The notes under the pieces are model-generated. The model was given only the letters and a program-made list of their open reading frames with translations, had not been told where the DNA came from and did not search any database. From assembly GCA_955652345.1 (NCBI GenBank), contig CATPBV010000222.1, forward strand, positions 1-13,517: a stretch of 13,517 bases of DNA. Reading direction: 5' to 3'. The number at the start of each line of letters is the position of its first letter. The first letter of the stretch is position 1. This DNA comes from an uncultured Solirubrobacteraceae bacterium (lineage in GTDB: Bacteria; Actinomycetota; Thermoleophilia; Solirubrobacterales; Solirubrobacteraceae). The position numbers were made by a program, and so were the translations under genes. Positions 1 to 6,642 of this stretch are shown here, piece by piece.

Positions 1-69
1 CTCGAGAAGCGCTCCGAGCGCGTGAGCAGGCTCGTCGGGAACGCCCAGGGGCTGATCTCGGCTTCCTGA
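1..69 (+). CDS. C-terminal fragment of an upstream gene, unidentified
   Basis: Frame 1 is open from the window edge to a TGA at 67-69 and encodes 22 residues that end in GLISAS. The peptide is charged and then hydrophobic (LEKRSERVSRLVGNAQG...), compatible with the end of a helical protein. That is too little to name a family. It is called coding only because codon third positions are G/C-rich and the frame closes just before a hairpin-rich spacer. It could also be chance. Confidence 0.35.
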   Translation, partial: LEKRSERVSRLVGNAQGLISAS

Positions 70-73
70 GCTG

Positions 74-165
74 AGCCTCGAACGAGGCTGAAGCTTCCCC
101 CGCTACCCGTCCAGGAGAGCGCCGGTAGTGGGGAGGGTTCGCCGGCACCATACCTCGCCGGCGAA
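74..165 (+). other. Series of hairpins in the spacer downstream of the first gene (possible structured 3' UTR or small RNA)
   Basis: Three inverted repeats follow one another. The first has 7-bp arms at 74-80 and 83-89 with a 2-nt loop. The second has 10-bp arms at 98-107 and 124-133 with one G-U pair and a 16-nt loop. The third has 9-bp arms at 138-146 and 157-165 with a 10-nt loop. A fourth, stronger hairpin follows at 189-223. I recognise no riboswitch, SRP RNA, tRNA or 6S signature. Because the mrp promoter lies downstream of all of them, they would be transcribed only with the upstream gene or from an unseen promoter. The pairings come from reading the sequence; function is unknown. Confidence 0.4.
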
Positions 166-188
166 TGCAGCACCCTCTCCTCCCTCAA

Positions 189-228
189 CCGGCGGGGCGC
201 CACACAGAGTGGCGCCCCGCCGGCCTTT
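189..228 (+). terminator. Strong perfect hairpin, likely terminator upstream of mrp
   Basis: A perfect 14-bp, very G+C-rich stem (189-202 with 210-223) closes a 7-nt loop and is followed by CCTTT. The U-run is short, so this would be an L-shaped terminator of the kind common in high-GC actinobacteria. It lies just upstream of the mrp promoter and would isolate mrp from upstream readthrough. A regulatory palindrome is the alternative. Confidence 0.5.
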
Positions 229-242
229 AACTGGGGCCTGCC

Positions 243-248
243 TACAAT
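243..248 (+). promoter_or_regulatory. -10 element of mrp, leaderless start
   Basis: TACAAT matches the TATAAT consensus at 5 of 6 positions and ends 6 nt before the GTG at 255, so transcription would begin at or next to the start codon. No Shine-Dalgarno sequence lies between. No convincing -35 hexamer is visible; that region is occupied by the foot of the 189-223 hairpin. Confidence 0.55.
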
Positions 249-254
249 GGACAC

Positions 255-1394
255 GTGCCCACCAGAGACCAGATCCTAAGCGCGCTGCGCTCGGTGATCG
301 ACCCCGAGCTCCGCCGAGACATCGTCGAGCTCGAGATGGTCCGCGCCGTCGAGATCCACGAGAACGGCGTGGTCGACGTCACGGTCTCCTTGACCACGGC
401 GGGATGTCCGATCCGCAACCACTTCCAGACCGCGGTCGCTGGCGCCGTCCGTGAGCTCGAGGGGGTGAGCGCCGTCAACGTCAGCTTCGACGTTCTGTCC
501 GACGCTGAGAAGGCCGCGCTTGGCAGCAAGCTTGGGCGCAAGTCGCTGCCCGAGGGTGCGCTGGCGCAGGTGAGCAACATCATCTGCGTGGGGTCCGGTA
601 AGGGCGGAGTCGGCAAGTCGAGCGTGACCACGAACCTCGCTGCTGCACTTGTGGCGGAGGGCAAGCAGGTCGGGGTGCTGGATGCCGACGTATGGGGCTA
701 CTCGCAGCCTCGGATGCTGGGAGTGCCCCATCAGCGGCCGCGCGTGAACGCCGAGCGAAAGATCATTCCGCTTCCCGCCTACGACGGGATCACGGTGATG
801 TCGATCGGGTTCTTCGTCGAGGAAGAAGCGGCGGTCGTGTGGCGCGGCCCGATGCTCCACAAGGCGCTCCAGCAGTTTCTCGAGGACGTCGAGTGGGGCG
901 AGCTCGACTACCTGCTCGTCGACCTGCCGCCGGGCACGGGCGATGTGTCGATGACGCTCGCTCAGCTGCTGCCCCAGGCGAAGTTCGTGATCGTCACGAC
1001 CCCGCAGCCGGTGGCGCAGAAGGTCGCGCGGCGCTCGGCCGAGATGGCGAGCAAGCTGAAGCTCGAGATTGCCGGCGTGATCGAGAACATGTCGGGCTTC
1101 GTCGCGCCCGACGGCGAGCGCTACCAGTTGTTTGGCGAGGGCGGCGGCCAGCTGCTTGCCGAGGAGCTCGAGGTGCCGCTGCTCGGAAAGGTCCCGCTCA
1201 CCATTGCGCTTCGAGAGCAGTCCGACGCCGGCGTCCCCGTGGTCTTCTCCGATCCCGACGATCCAGCCGCTCAGGCGCTTCGCTACGCCGCGCGCGGACT
1301 GATCGCGCTATCGCCGGTCGAGTTGCCGGTGATGCAGATGGCAGCTCCGGCCGCGGCGCCCCAGCCGACGGGGATGTCGCTGCCGATGGCGTAG
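255..1394 (+). CDS. mrp: Mrp/ApbC-family P-loop ATPase, Fe-S cluster carrier, with N-terminal MIP18 domain
   Basis: The product has 379 aa from a GTG start supported by the -10 element just upstream. An N-terminal MIP18/DUF59-like domain (about residues 4-80, with the TTAGCP motif at C51) precedes the P-loop ATPase domain. The ATPase domain has the deviant Walker A GSGKGGVGKSS at about 113-123, DADVWG at about 143-148 and PPGTGD at 225-230. Family members bind and transfer iron-sulfur clusters in the cytoplasm in an ATP-dependent way. The C-x-x-C normally found after the ENMS motif is absent: the equivalent segment reads SGFVAPDGERY, and the only cysteines are C51 and C111. From memory this loss is common in actinobacterial members. 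The Ala/Pro/Met-rich tail after about residue 355 looks disordered. It converges on a ferredoxin gene 39 bp away. Confidence 0.93.
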   Translation: MPTRDQILSALRSVIDPELRRDIVELEMVRAVEIHENGVVDVTVSLTTAGCPIRNHFQTAVAGAVRELEGVSAVNVSFDVLSDAEKAALGSKLGRKSLPEGALAQVSNIICVGSGKGGVGKSSVTTNLAAALVAEGKQVGVLDADVWGYSQPRMLGVPHQRPRVNAERKIIPLPAYDGITVMSIGFFVEEEAAVVWRGPMLHKALQQFLEDVEWGELDYLLVDLPPGTGDVSMTLAQLLPQAKFVIVTTPQPVAQKVARRSAEMASKLKLEIAGVIENMSGFVAPDGERYQLFGEGGGQLLAEELEVPLLGKVPLTIALREQSDAGVPVVFSDPDDPAAQALRYAARGLIALSPVELPVMQMAAPAAAPQPTGMSLPMA

Positions 1395-1407
1395 CCGTTC
1401 GTGCCCG

Positions 1408-1438
1408 GCTGAGCTCAGGCGCGCCGCGAGCGCTCAGC
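1408..1438. terminator. Weak inverted repeat between convergent mrp and ferredoxin genes
   Basis: GCTGAGC at 1408-1414 pairs with GCTCAGC at 1432-1438 around a G+C-rich 17-nt loop, which itself contains the palindrome GGCGCGCC. The right arm enters the last codons of the ferredoxin gene. There is no T-run on either strand, so a bidirectional terminator is only a suggestion from position. Confidence 0.25.
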
Positions 1439-1697
1439 GGCTCGTGTAGTAGTCCGCGTTGAGCTGGGCGTAGTGCGCCCATTCCCCGGGCAGCTGGTCC
1501 TCGGCGAAGCAGGCATCCACAGGGCACGCCTCGACGCACGCATCGCAGTCGATGCACTCCTCAGGATCGATGTAGAGCATCGGCACGTCGTCGTAGTTGG
1601 GCTCGTCCGGCGTCGGATGAATGCAGTCGACGGGACATACCTCGACGCAGGAGTTGTCCTTGGTGCCGATGCAGGGCTCGGCGATGACGTACGTCAT
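1434..1697 (-). CDS. fdxA: Seven-iron ferredoxin ([3Fe-4S][4Fe-4S])
   Basis: The product has 87 aa from an ATG start, the usual size for an FdxA-type ferredoxin, a soluble cytoplasmic electron carrier. C9, C17 and C58 are placed to bind the [3Fe-4S] cluster. C21 with C48, C51 and C54 (C-I-D-C-D-A-C) would bind the [4Fe-4S] cluster, as in Azotobacter ferredoxin I. The cysteine that would make the first site a 4Fe site is replaced in GTKD. C25 and C63 are additional. The N-terminus MTYVIAEPC is typical, which fixes the start. No TANNNT element sits next to the start; a weak GGGAA lies about 15 nt upstream. The gene lies 70 bp downstream of the MFS gene on the same strand, so cotranscription is possible. 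A redox partner cannot be named from context. Confidence 0.95.
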   Translation of the reverse strand: MTYVIAEPCIGTKDNSCVEVCPVDCIHPTPDEPNYDDVPMLYIDPEECIDCDACVEACPVDACFAEDQLPGEWAHYAQLNADYYTSR

Positions 1698-1767
1698 AAG
1701 AGTCTCTGTTTCCCGTTCAGGTCATTGCCAGGGACCCGGGCTTGACCGGATCCCCAGGCGCTGGATT

Positions 1768-2982
1768 CTACGGACCGTCGTCCGTGGGGCGCTCTCGCAC
1801 GAGTAAGACCAGCGCCACTGCGGCGAGGGTCGCGACCACACCGGCGAAGATCAGTCCTGCCGCCCGAAGCCCGGCTGCCTGGGCGAGCACCCCTACGCCG
1901 ATCACTGGGACAGAGATCGCCAGGTACGCAACGGTGAAGAAGCTCGAGGCCACCGCGGCCCGGCGGTCGGGCGGGGCACCTGCGCCCAGCGCATGGAGTC
2001 CGGCACGAAAGCTGAGGCCCTGACCGAGACCCGCGATCACGCCAGCCACCACCACGAGTGCGAGCGATGACACCGCCACACCAAGCGCGAGCAGGCCCAT
2101 CCCCGCGATCAGAGCTCCGCAGCCCGCGGACATCGCATTCGGCACCAAGTCAAGCAGCATCTGCCCAGCCGCGGACGCGGCGAACACCACGAACACGACG
2201 AGACCCACGACCACGTGGCTCCTCACTGAGAGCTCCTGGGAAAGGAATGCGGGCGACACGGCGGTGAACAGGCCAAGCACCGCGAAACCGGCGAACCCCG
2301 CGAGCGCGGCGCGGACGAATACCACCTTCACCTCGATGGGCACGCTCAGGTCAGGCTGGTGAATCCACCGACCGGAAGTCCGCGCGACCGGCTCGGGAAG
2401 AGCCCACATGCCGACTGCCGCGGGCACCAGTAGGGCCAGATCGACCCAGAACGGAACGCGAAGCGGCGAGCCCGCCCACTGCGCCAGCGCGCCCGCGAGC
2501 AGCGGTCCGCACCCAAGACCACCCATGTTCGCCACGGTCGCGACCAGCGTGCCCCGGCTCACCGAGGTCGCGAGGTCGATCAGAAGCGCCGTCGCGGTGC
2601 CCGTGAAGATGCCCGCCGAGAGCCCGGACAAGACGCGACCGATCAGCAGCGGCACGAGCCCGTCTGCGAGCAGGAAGCAGACGGCGCTCAGCGCCGACAG
2701 AGCGAGCCCGGCGAGCAGGACCGGTCGGCGGCCGACCTGATCCGAGGCGCGGCCGAACAGCAGCAGTCCCGCGATCACGCCCGTCGCGTAGGTGGCGAAG
2801 ATCACCGTGATGATCAGCTCTGAGAACCCGAACCGGGCACGGTAGATGCCGTACAACGGCGTCGGCAGCGTGGTGCCGACCATCGTCACCGTAAACGCAT
2901 ATGCACCGGCTAGGAACCCGTGCGCGCGACTCAGCTCGAGCCGCGAGGCCCGTCGTCCATGTTCTGGCTGCACGTCAGGCAC
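1768..2982 (-). CDS. Major facilitator superfamily transporter, substrate unknown
   Basis: The product has 404 aa from a GTG start, a normal length for a 12-helix MFS protein. A basic N-terminal tail of about 20 residues precedes a first membrane segment (about 21-43) and a run of Gly/Ala/Val/Leu-rich helices throughout. The loop between helices 2 and 3 carries MFS motif A, GRASDQVGRRPVLL (about 77-90). A conserved small-residue stretch (GRVLSGLSAGIFTGT) follows in helix 4, and a loop of about 25 residues near 200-220 divides the two halves. The overall look is that of drug/metabolite exporters (DHA1-like), but the substrate cannot be read from sequence. The gene is divergent from an SDR gene with 68 bp between their starts. 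The final codons reach RERPTDDGP before TAG. Confidence 0.9.
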   Translation of the reverse strand: MPDVQPEHGRRASRLELSRAHGFLAGAYAFTVTMVGTTLPTPLYGIYRARFGFSELIITVIFATYATGVIAGLLLFGRASDQVGRRPVLLAGLALSALSAVCFLLADGLVPLLIGRVLSGLSAGIFTGTATALLIDLATSVSRGTLVATVANMGGLGCGPLLAGALAQWAGSPLRVPFWVDLALLVPAAVGMWALPEPVARTSGRWIHQPDLSVPIEVKVVFVRAALAGFAGFAVLGLFTAVSPAFLSQELSVRSHVVVGLVVFVVFAASAAGQMLLDLVPNAMSAGCGALIAGMGLLALGVAVSSLALVVVAGVIAGLGQGLSFRAGLHALGAGAPPDRRAAVASSFFTVAYLAISVPVIGVGVLAQAAGLRAAGLIFAGVVATLAAVALVLLVRERPTDDGP

Positions 2983-2992
2983 CGGCCCGCCG

Positions 2993-2998
2993 AGCCTA
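2993..2998 (-). promoter_or_regulatory. Possible -10 element of the MFS gene
   Basis: TAGGCT on the minus strand fits TANNNT and ends 10 nt before the GTG at 2982. That would give a transcript with only about 2-4 untranslated bases. No Shine-Dalgarno sequence is present. The spacing is less good than for the neighbouring genes. Confidence 0.3.
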
Positions 2999-3037
2999 TT
3001 CCAAGCGTCCGGGCGCGCTGCGAGAACTACAAGCCAT

Positions 3038-3043
3038 TAGCCT
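3038..3043 (+). promoter_or_regulatory. -10 element of the SDR gene, leaderless start
   Basis: TAGCCT fits TANNNT and is followed by exactly 7 nt and then the GTG at 3051. The spacing supports this GTG as the true start over an upstream in-frame ATG at 2901, which would overlap the divergent MFS gene. Confidence 0.45.
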
Positions 3044-3050
3044 CTCGGCG

Positions 3051-3941
3051 GTGCTGTTGTTGACGGGTGCGACGGGCACGATCGGGCTACCGCTGCTGAG
3101 GCGCTTGACAGCCAGCGGGACGCCGGTCCGCTGTCTCGTGCGCGACCCCCGGCGACTGGGCGCGGAGCGAGTGCGGGTGCAGATCGCCCTCGGCGACCTC
3201 GGTGACCCGACCTCGTTCAGGCACGCCCTACGGGGCGTCGAGACGGTCGTGCACCTCGCGGCGACGATTCGGGACCAGCCGAACGGCTCGATTGAAGAGC
3301 TTGCGGGGGTCGCGACATGGCGGCTGGTGAAGGCCGCGGAGAAGGCGGGAGTGCAACGGTTCCTGTTCTTCTCGACGCTCGGCGCCTCAACTCGAGGCCC
3401 CACGCGGCTGATTCGCGCCAAGGCGCTCGCGGAGCGGGCAGTGACCGCCTCATCGCTTGTGCACACAGTATTTGCGCCTTCGCTCGTGTACTCGCCTGGA
3501 GACCACTTCCTGCGGATCCTCGAGCGCCTCTCGCTGCTACCCGTGGTGCCGCTCTCCGGAACCGGGCACGCGGCGTTTCAGCCGATCTGGGCTGACGACG
3601 TCGCGGACTGTCTGATCGCGGCGCTGCCCGGCGGGTCCCGAGCCGGCGAGGCGCAGCGCGCTCGCTTCGAGCTCGCCGGCCCCGAGGTGCTCACGCACGA
3701 GGAGATCGTTCGCTGCGCGCTGCGATCGTTCGGGCGCCGCCGGCCGATCGTCAAGCTCCCTCGCGCGCTCGTCAGGCGAACGCTCAACACCGTCGAGCTG
3801 CTGACCGGGCCGGCCGCGTTCGCCACCTGGGACGAGGCCGAGCTGCTCGATGTGCCGCTGATCTCGGGCAGGGGGACCGCGGATGCCGAGCGGCTCGGGG
3901 TCAATCCGAAGCCGATGGCGGCCGTGCTAGGGGTCGGCTAG
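3051..3941 (+). CDS. Atypical SDR / NDUFA9-like NAD(P)-binding protein
   Basis: With the GTG at 3051 the product has 296 aa and opens directly with the Rossmann strand and dinucleotide-binding motif TGATGTIG (residues 5-12). This is normal for NAD(P)-binding epimerase-like and complex-I NDUFA9-like proteins. Further family landmarks are VVHLAA (66-71), FLFFSTLGAS (104-113), a lysine in RAKALAE (K124) and FQPIWADDVA (176-185). The catalytic tyrosine of the YxxxK pair is not there: four residues before K124 stands L120. The protein may therefore bind a nucleotide without classic SDR chemistry. The frame remains open upstream to 2901, but that extension is Arg-rich, lacks family character and lies over the divergent MFS gene. 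The gene converges on the amidase gene with 18 bp between them. No substrate can be assigned. Confidence 0.85.
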   Translation: MLLLTGATGTIGLPLLRRLTASGTPVRCLVRDPRRLGAERVRVQIALGDLGDPTSFRHALRGVETVVHLAATIRDQPNGSIEELAGVATWRLVKAAEKAGVQRFLFFSTLGASTRGPTRLIRAKALAERAVTASSLVHTVFAPSLVYSPGDHFLRILERLSLLPVVPLSGTGHAAFQPIWADDVADCLIAALPGGSRAGEAQRARFELAGPEVLTHEEIVRCALRSFGRRRPIVKLPRALVRRTLNTVELLTGPAAFATWDEAELLDVPLISGRGTADAERLGVNPKPMAAVLGVG

Positions 3942-3956
3942 CGGGCCGTCCGCTTT
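3940..3956 (+). terminator. Weak terminator-like hairpin after the SDR gene
   Basis: AGCGG (3940-3944) pairs with CCGCT (3950-3954) around a 5-nt loop and is followed by TT at 3955-3956, giving three T's with the last base of the arm. The stem begins inside the SDR stop codon and ends just before the amidase stop. It is short, so confidence is low. Confidence 0.3.
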
Positions 3957-3959
3957 CGC

Positions 3960-5393
3960 TCAGGATGCCTGGGCGGCCAGCTCGGGGCGCCGGTCGGCCC
4001 ACGGCAACGCGGCCTCGAGTTGGGCGGCCAGGCTGAGGAGGACCTCCTCGCGCGCAGGCGGCCCGATCAGCTGAACGGCGGTCGGGAGCCCATCCTCGCC
4101 GTGGTACAGGGGCAGCGCCACCGCCGGCTGGCCAGTCACGTTGACGATCGCCGTGTATGGGGTGAAGTAGCCCGAGCGCCGGTAGTTGCCCCAAGGATCG
4201 GGTCCTCGTCCATGGATCTCCCCGATCGGGACCGGCCGACGCGCGAGCGCCGGCGTCAGGAGCACGTCGTAGGAGGACATCCAGGTCACGATCGACCGGG
4301 CCAGAGCTTCGAGCCGGCTCTGCGCGGACAGGAACGTGAGCGTGTCCTGGCTACGGGCGCGCTCATACATCTCCCAGGTCAGGGGCTCGACGTCATCCGA
4401 GGTCGGATCGCGCCCTGTCAAGCGCCCACCAAGCCACGTCGTGAACGAGATCAGCGGCCCGAACGCTCGCGTGAAGTCCGAAAGCAGATCGTCGCGCCGC
4501 CAGGGTGGGCTCGCCTCGACGACGTCATGCCCGAGCGACTCGAGTAGCGCGGCCGCGTCGCGAGCGGCCTGCTCGCAGACCGGATCCAGCAAGGCGTCCT
4601 CGAGCGGACTGTCCAGCACCAATCCGATGCGCAAGCGTCCGGGCTCGATCGCAAACAGCTGTCCGTAGCGAGCGGGCGGAGGCGGCGCCCAGGTCGCGTC
4701 GCCTGGCTCGTAGCCGGCGAGCACGTCCAGCACGAGCGCGGTATCCGCAACCGTGCGCGTCAGCACCCCGTCGCCCACGAGGAAGGTGTGCCCTCCGTCC
4801 GGGCCGACCGACACGCGGCCCCGGGCGGGCTTCAGCCCGACGAGCCCGCAGCAGGCAGCGGGGATCCGCGTCGAGCCGCCGCCGTCGTTGCCGTGAGCGA
4901 TCGGAACCATGCCCGCAGCGACCGCAGCTGCTGATCCGCCGCTCGACCCCCCTGGAGTGCGGTCGAGCGCCCACGGGTTGTGCGTGGGCCCGAACCGCCG
5001 CGACTCGGTGGTCGGGAGGATTCCCATCTCGGGCAACGTCGTCTTCCCGACGATCACGAACCCCGCGTCGCGCAGGCGCCGGACCAGGAATGCGTCGTGC
5101 GGGGCGACCGTCTCACCGAACAGGTCGCTGCACATCGTGATCGGCATCCCGGCCACCGGACGGTTGTCCTTGATCGCGATCGGCACCCCCGCAAACGGGC
5201 GTGGATCGCCCGGCAGGATCGAGTCGGCGACGGCGAGCGCCGATTCGTGCGCGACGTGCGTGAACGCGCCGATCGTCAGCTCGAGCTCGTCGATCCGGCG
5301 CAGAGTGGCCTCGACGAGCTCGCGCGCCCCGAGCGCGCCGGAGCGAACCAGCTCCGCTAGCTCGAGCACGGGGCGGAAAGCGAGCTCCGTCAC
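3960..5393 (-). CDS. Amidase-signature family hydrolase
   Basis: The product has 477 aa from a GTG start at 5393. It carries the complete Ser-cisSer-Lys triad: K75 in PIAIKDN, cis-serine S150 in GGSSGGS and nucleophile S174 in GNDGGGSTRIP. The intervals of 75 and 24 residues match those of fatty acid amide hydrolase (K142, S217, S241). The family hydrolyses amide bonds. The GNDGGGS form recalls 6-aminohexanoate-cyclic-dimer hydrolase (NylA)-type and related amidases, but the substrate is not readable. It is not clearly GatA, and no gatB or gatC is nearby. The frame is open upstream to 5789, but that extension overlaps the citrate synthase gene. A GTG at 5393 lies at the usual family N-terminus (about 10 residues before ELVRSGALGARELVEA) and 8 nt after a TACGCT hexamer. 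No signal peptide is seen. Confidence 0.9.
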   Translation of the reverse strand: MTELAFRPVLELAELVRSGALGARELVEATLRRIDELELTIGAFTHVAHESALAVADSILPGDPRPFAGVPIAIKDNRPVAGMPITMCSDLFGETVAPHDAFLVRRLRDAGFVIVGKTTLPEMGILPTTESRRFGPTHNPWALDRTPGGSSGGSAAAVAAGMVPIAHGNDGGGSTRIPAACCGLVGLKPARGRVSVGPDGGHTFLVGDGVLTRTVADTALVLDVLAGYEPGDATWAPPPPARYGQLFAIEPGRLRIGLVLDSPLEDALLDPVCEQAARDAAALLESLGHDVVEASPPWRRDDLLSDFTRAFGPLISFTTWLGGRLTGRDPTSDDVEPLTWEMYERARSQDTLTFLSAQSRLEALARSIVTWMSSYDVLLTPALARRPVPIGEIHGRGPDPWGNYRRSGYFTPYTAIVNVTGQPAVALPLYHGEDGLPTAVQLIGPPAREEVLLSLAAQLEAALPWADRRPELAAQAS

Positions 5394-5401
5394 GGGCGGG
5401 A

Positions 5402-5407
5402 AGCGTA
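5402..5407 (-). promoter_or_regulatory. -10 element of the amidase gene, leaderless start
   Basis: TACGCT on the minus strand is followed by 8 nt and then the GTG at 5393. No Shine-Dalgarno sequence is present. The same hexamer, with 7-nt spacing, precedes the SGNH hydrolase gene. This position helps choose the amidase start over upstream in-frame GTG and ATG codons. Confidence 0.45.
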
Positions 5408-5502
5408 CCCGGCGCTGCCGGGGCACTAGCCTTCTGGTCTCGATGCGCACCTGTCGCCCTCGCATCCGACTCTCGCCGCGCGCGTACGTCCTCGCGCGCC
5501 GC

Positions 5503-5508
5503 AGGAGG
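5503..5508 (+). promoter_or_regulatory. Strong Shine-Dalgarno site of citrate synthase
   Basis: AGGAGG lies 5 nt before the GTG at 5514. It is the best ribosome-binding site in the window and contrasts with the neighbouring genes that appear leaderless. The mRNA must therefore have a leader. A TAGCCT hexamer at 5427-5432 is a possible -10, which would give a leader of about 75 nt, but no -35 is evident. Confidence 0.8.
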
Positions 5509-5513
5509 ACTCG

Positions 5514-6605
5514 GTGAGCTCCACCTCGGAGGTGCAATCCGGACTCGAAGGCGTAGTCGCGTTCGAGACCGAGATCGCCGAGCCCGACCGGATGGGCGGC
5601 GCGCTGCGCTACCGCGGGGTGGACATCGACGAGCTCGTCGGCAATGTGCCGTTCGCGGAGGTGTGGGGTCTCCTCGTCGACGGCAAGCTCCGCCCGGGGC
5701 TGATGCCCGCCGAGCCGCACGCGCTGAACGTGCGGTCCGGGGACCCGCGCGTCGACGTCCAGGCGGCACTGGCGACGCTCGCGCCGCAATGGGGGTTCGG
5801 CCAGCTGATCGACATCTCCGACGAACAGGCCCGTGACAACCTCGCCCGCGCGTCGGTGATGGCCCTGTCGTTCGTCGCCCAGTCAGCGCGAGGCATCGGC
5901 AAGCCGCCCGTTCCGCAGCGCGAGGTCGACGCCGGCAACTCGATCGCCGAGCGCTTCCTGATCCGCTGGCGCGGAGAGGCGGACCCGAGGCACGTGGAGG
6001 CGATCGATGCGTACTGGATCTCGGCTGCCGAGCACGGGGTCAACGCCTCGACGTTCGTCGCGCGCGTCGTCGCGTCGACGGGGGCGGACAGCGCCGCGGC
6101 GCTCTCGGCTGCGGTCGGCGCCCTCTCCGGACCGCTCCACGGCGGGGCTCCCTCGCGGGTGCTGAGCATGCTCGACGACGTCGAGGCCGACGGCCACGCC
6201 GAGGGCTACGTGAAGGCGGTGCTCGATCGCGGCGAGCGTCTGATGGGCTTCGGCCACCGTATCTACCGTGCCGAGGATCCCCGCGCGCGCGTCCTGCGGC
6301 GCACCGCCCACCGCCTCGGTTCCCCTCGGGTGGAGGTCGCCGAGGCGCTCGAGCAGGCGGCGCTCGCGGAGCTCGCCGCTCGCAAGCCCGATCGGGTCCT
6401 GGCCACCAATGTCGAGTTCTGGTCGGCTGTCGTCCTCGACTTCGCGCAAGTCCCCCCGGAGCTGTTCACGCCGATGTTCTCCTGTGGGCGGACCGCGGGC
6501 TGGTCGGCCCACATCCTCGAGCAGAAGCGCGAGGGCCGCTTGATCCGTCCTACGGCTAGGTACGTCGGCCCTGGACCGCGGCCGATGTCCGAACTGCGAC
6601 CGTGA
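5514..6605 (+). CDS. citA: Citrate synthase (actinobacterial citrate synthase 2 / CitA-like)
   Basis: The product has 363 aa from a GTG start with a strong Shine-Dalgarno site. It condenses oxaloacetate and acetyl-CoA to citrate in the cytoplasm, the entry step of the TCA cycle. Active-site landmarks are present in order: H174 in AEHGVNAST, H209 in GPLHGGAP, H248-R249 in MGFGHRIYRAEDPRA, and R326 in CGRTAGW. The catalytic aspartate of the NVDF motif is replaced by glutamate (NVEFW, E301). From memory this is normal for the short CitA/citrate synthase 2 clade. At 363 aa it fits this compact type and not the 430-aa GltA type. A methylcitrate synthase activity cannot be excluded. The gene is divergent from the amidase (120 bp) and is followed 37 bp later by an ECF sigma factor gene on the same strand. 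The symbol follows the family resemblance. Confidence 0.92.
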   Translation: MSSTSEVQSGLEGVVAFETEIAEPDRMGGALRYRGVDIDELVGNVPFAEVWGLLVDGKLRPGLMPAEPHALNVRSGDPRVDVQAALATLAPQWGFGQLIDISDEQARDNLARASVMALSFVAQSARGIGKPPVPQREVDAGNSIAERFLIRWRGEADPRHVEAIDAYWISAAEHGVNASTFVARVVASTGADSAAALSAAVGALSGPLHGGAPSRVLSMLDDVEADGHAEGYVKAVLDRGERLMGFGHRIYRAEDPRARVLRRTAHRLGSPRVEVAEALEQAALAELAARKPDRVLATNVEFWSAVVLDFAQVPPELFTPMFSCGRTAGWSAHILEQKREGRLIRPTARYVGPGPRPMSELRP

Positions 6606-6642
6606 CCGCGGGCGTGGCGGCCGCTGACTCCGCAGCCCCTCC

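Noticed and set aside
97..165. tRNA-like or riboswitch-like element before mrp
   Set aside because: GGGTTCGCC suggested a T-arm, but no cloverleaf with acceptor and anticodon arms closes, and no known riboswitch core (TPP, cobalamin, FMN, SAM) is visible.
128..860. Open frames on both strands overlapping the first part of mrp
   Set aside because: Their translations are Arg/Pro/Ser-rich without motifs, while the mrp frame carries Walker A and MIP18 signatures.
1742..1770. TTGACC plus 17 bp as a plus-strand promoter
   Set aside because: The -35 is good, but the -10 position reads ATTCTA, and downstream lies the antisense strand of the MFS gene with no plus-strand gene.
2901..3050. Upstream ATG at 2901 for the SDR gene
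   Set aside because: It adds 50 Arg/Ala-rich residues before the Rossmann fold and lies over the divergent MFS gene; GTG 3051 with TAGCCT at 7 nt is better.
5394..5789. Upstream extension of the amidase frame to a start at 5789
   Set aside because: It would overlap citrate synthase by more than 270 bp and adds an Arg-rich, family-foreign N-terminus; GTG 5393 has the right position and a -10 element.
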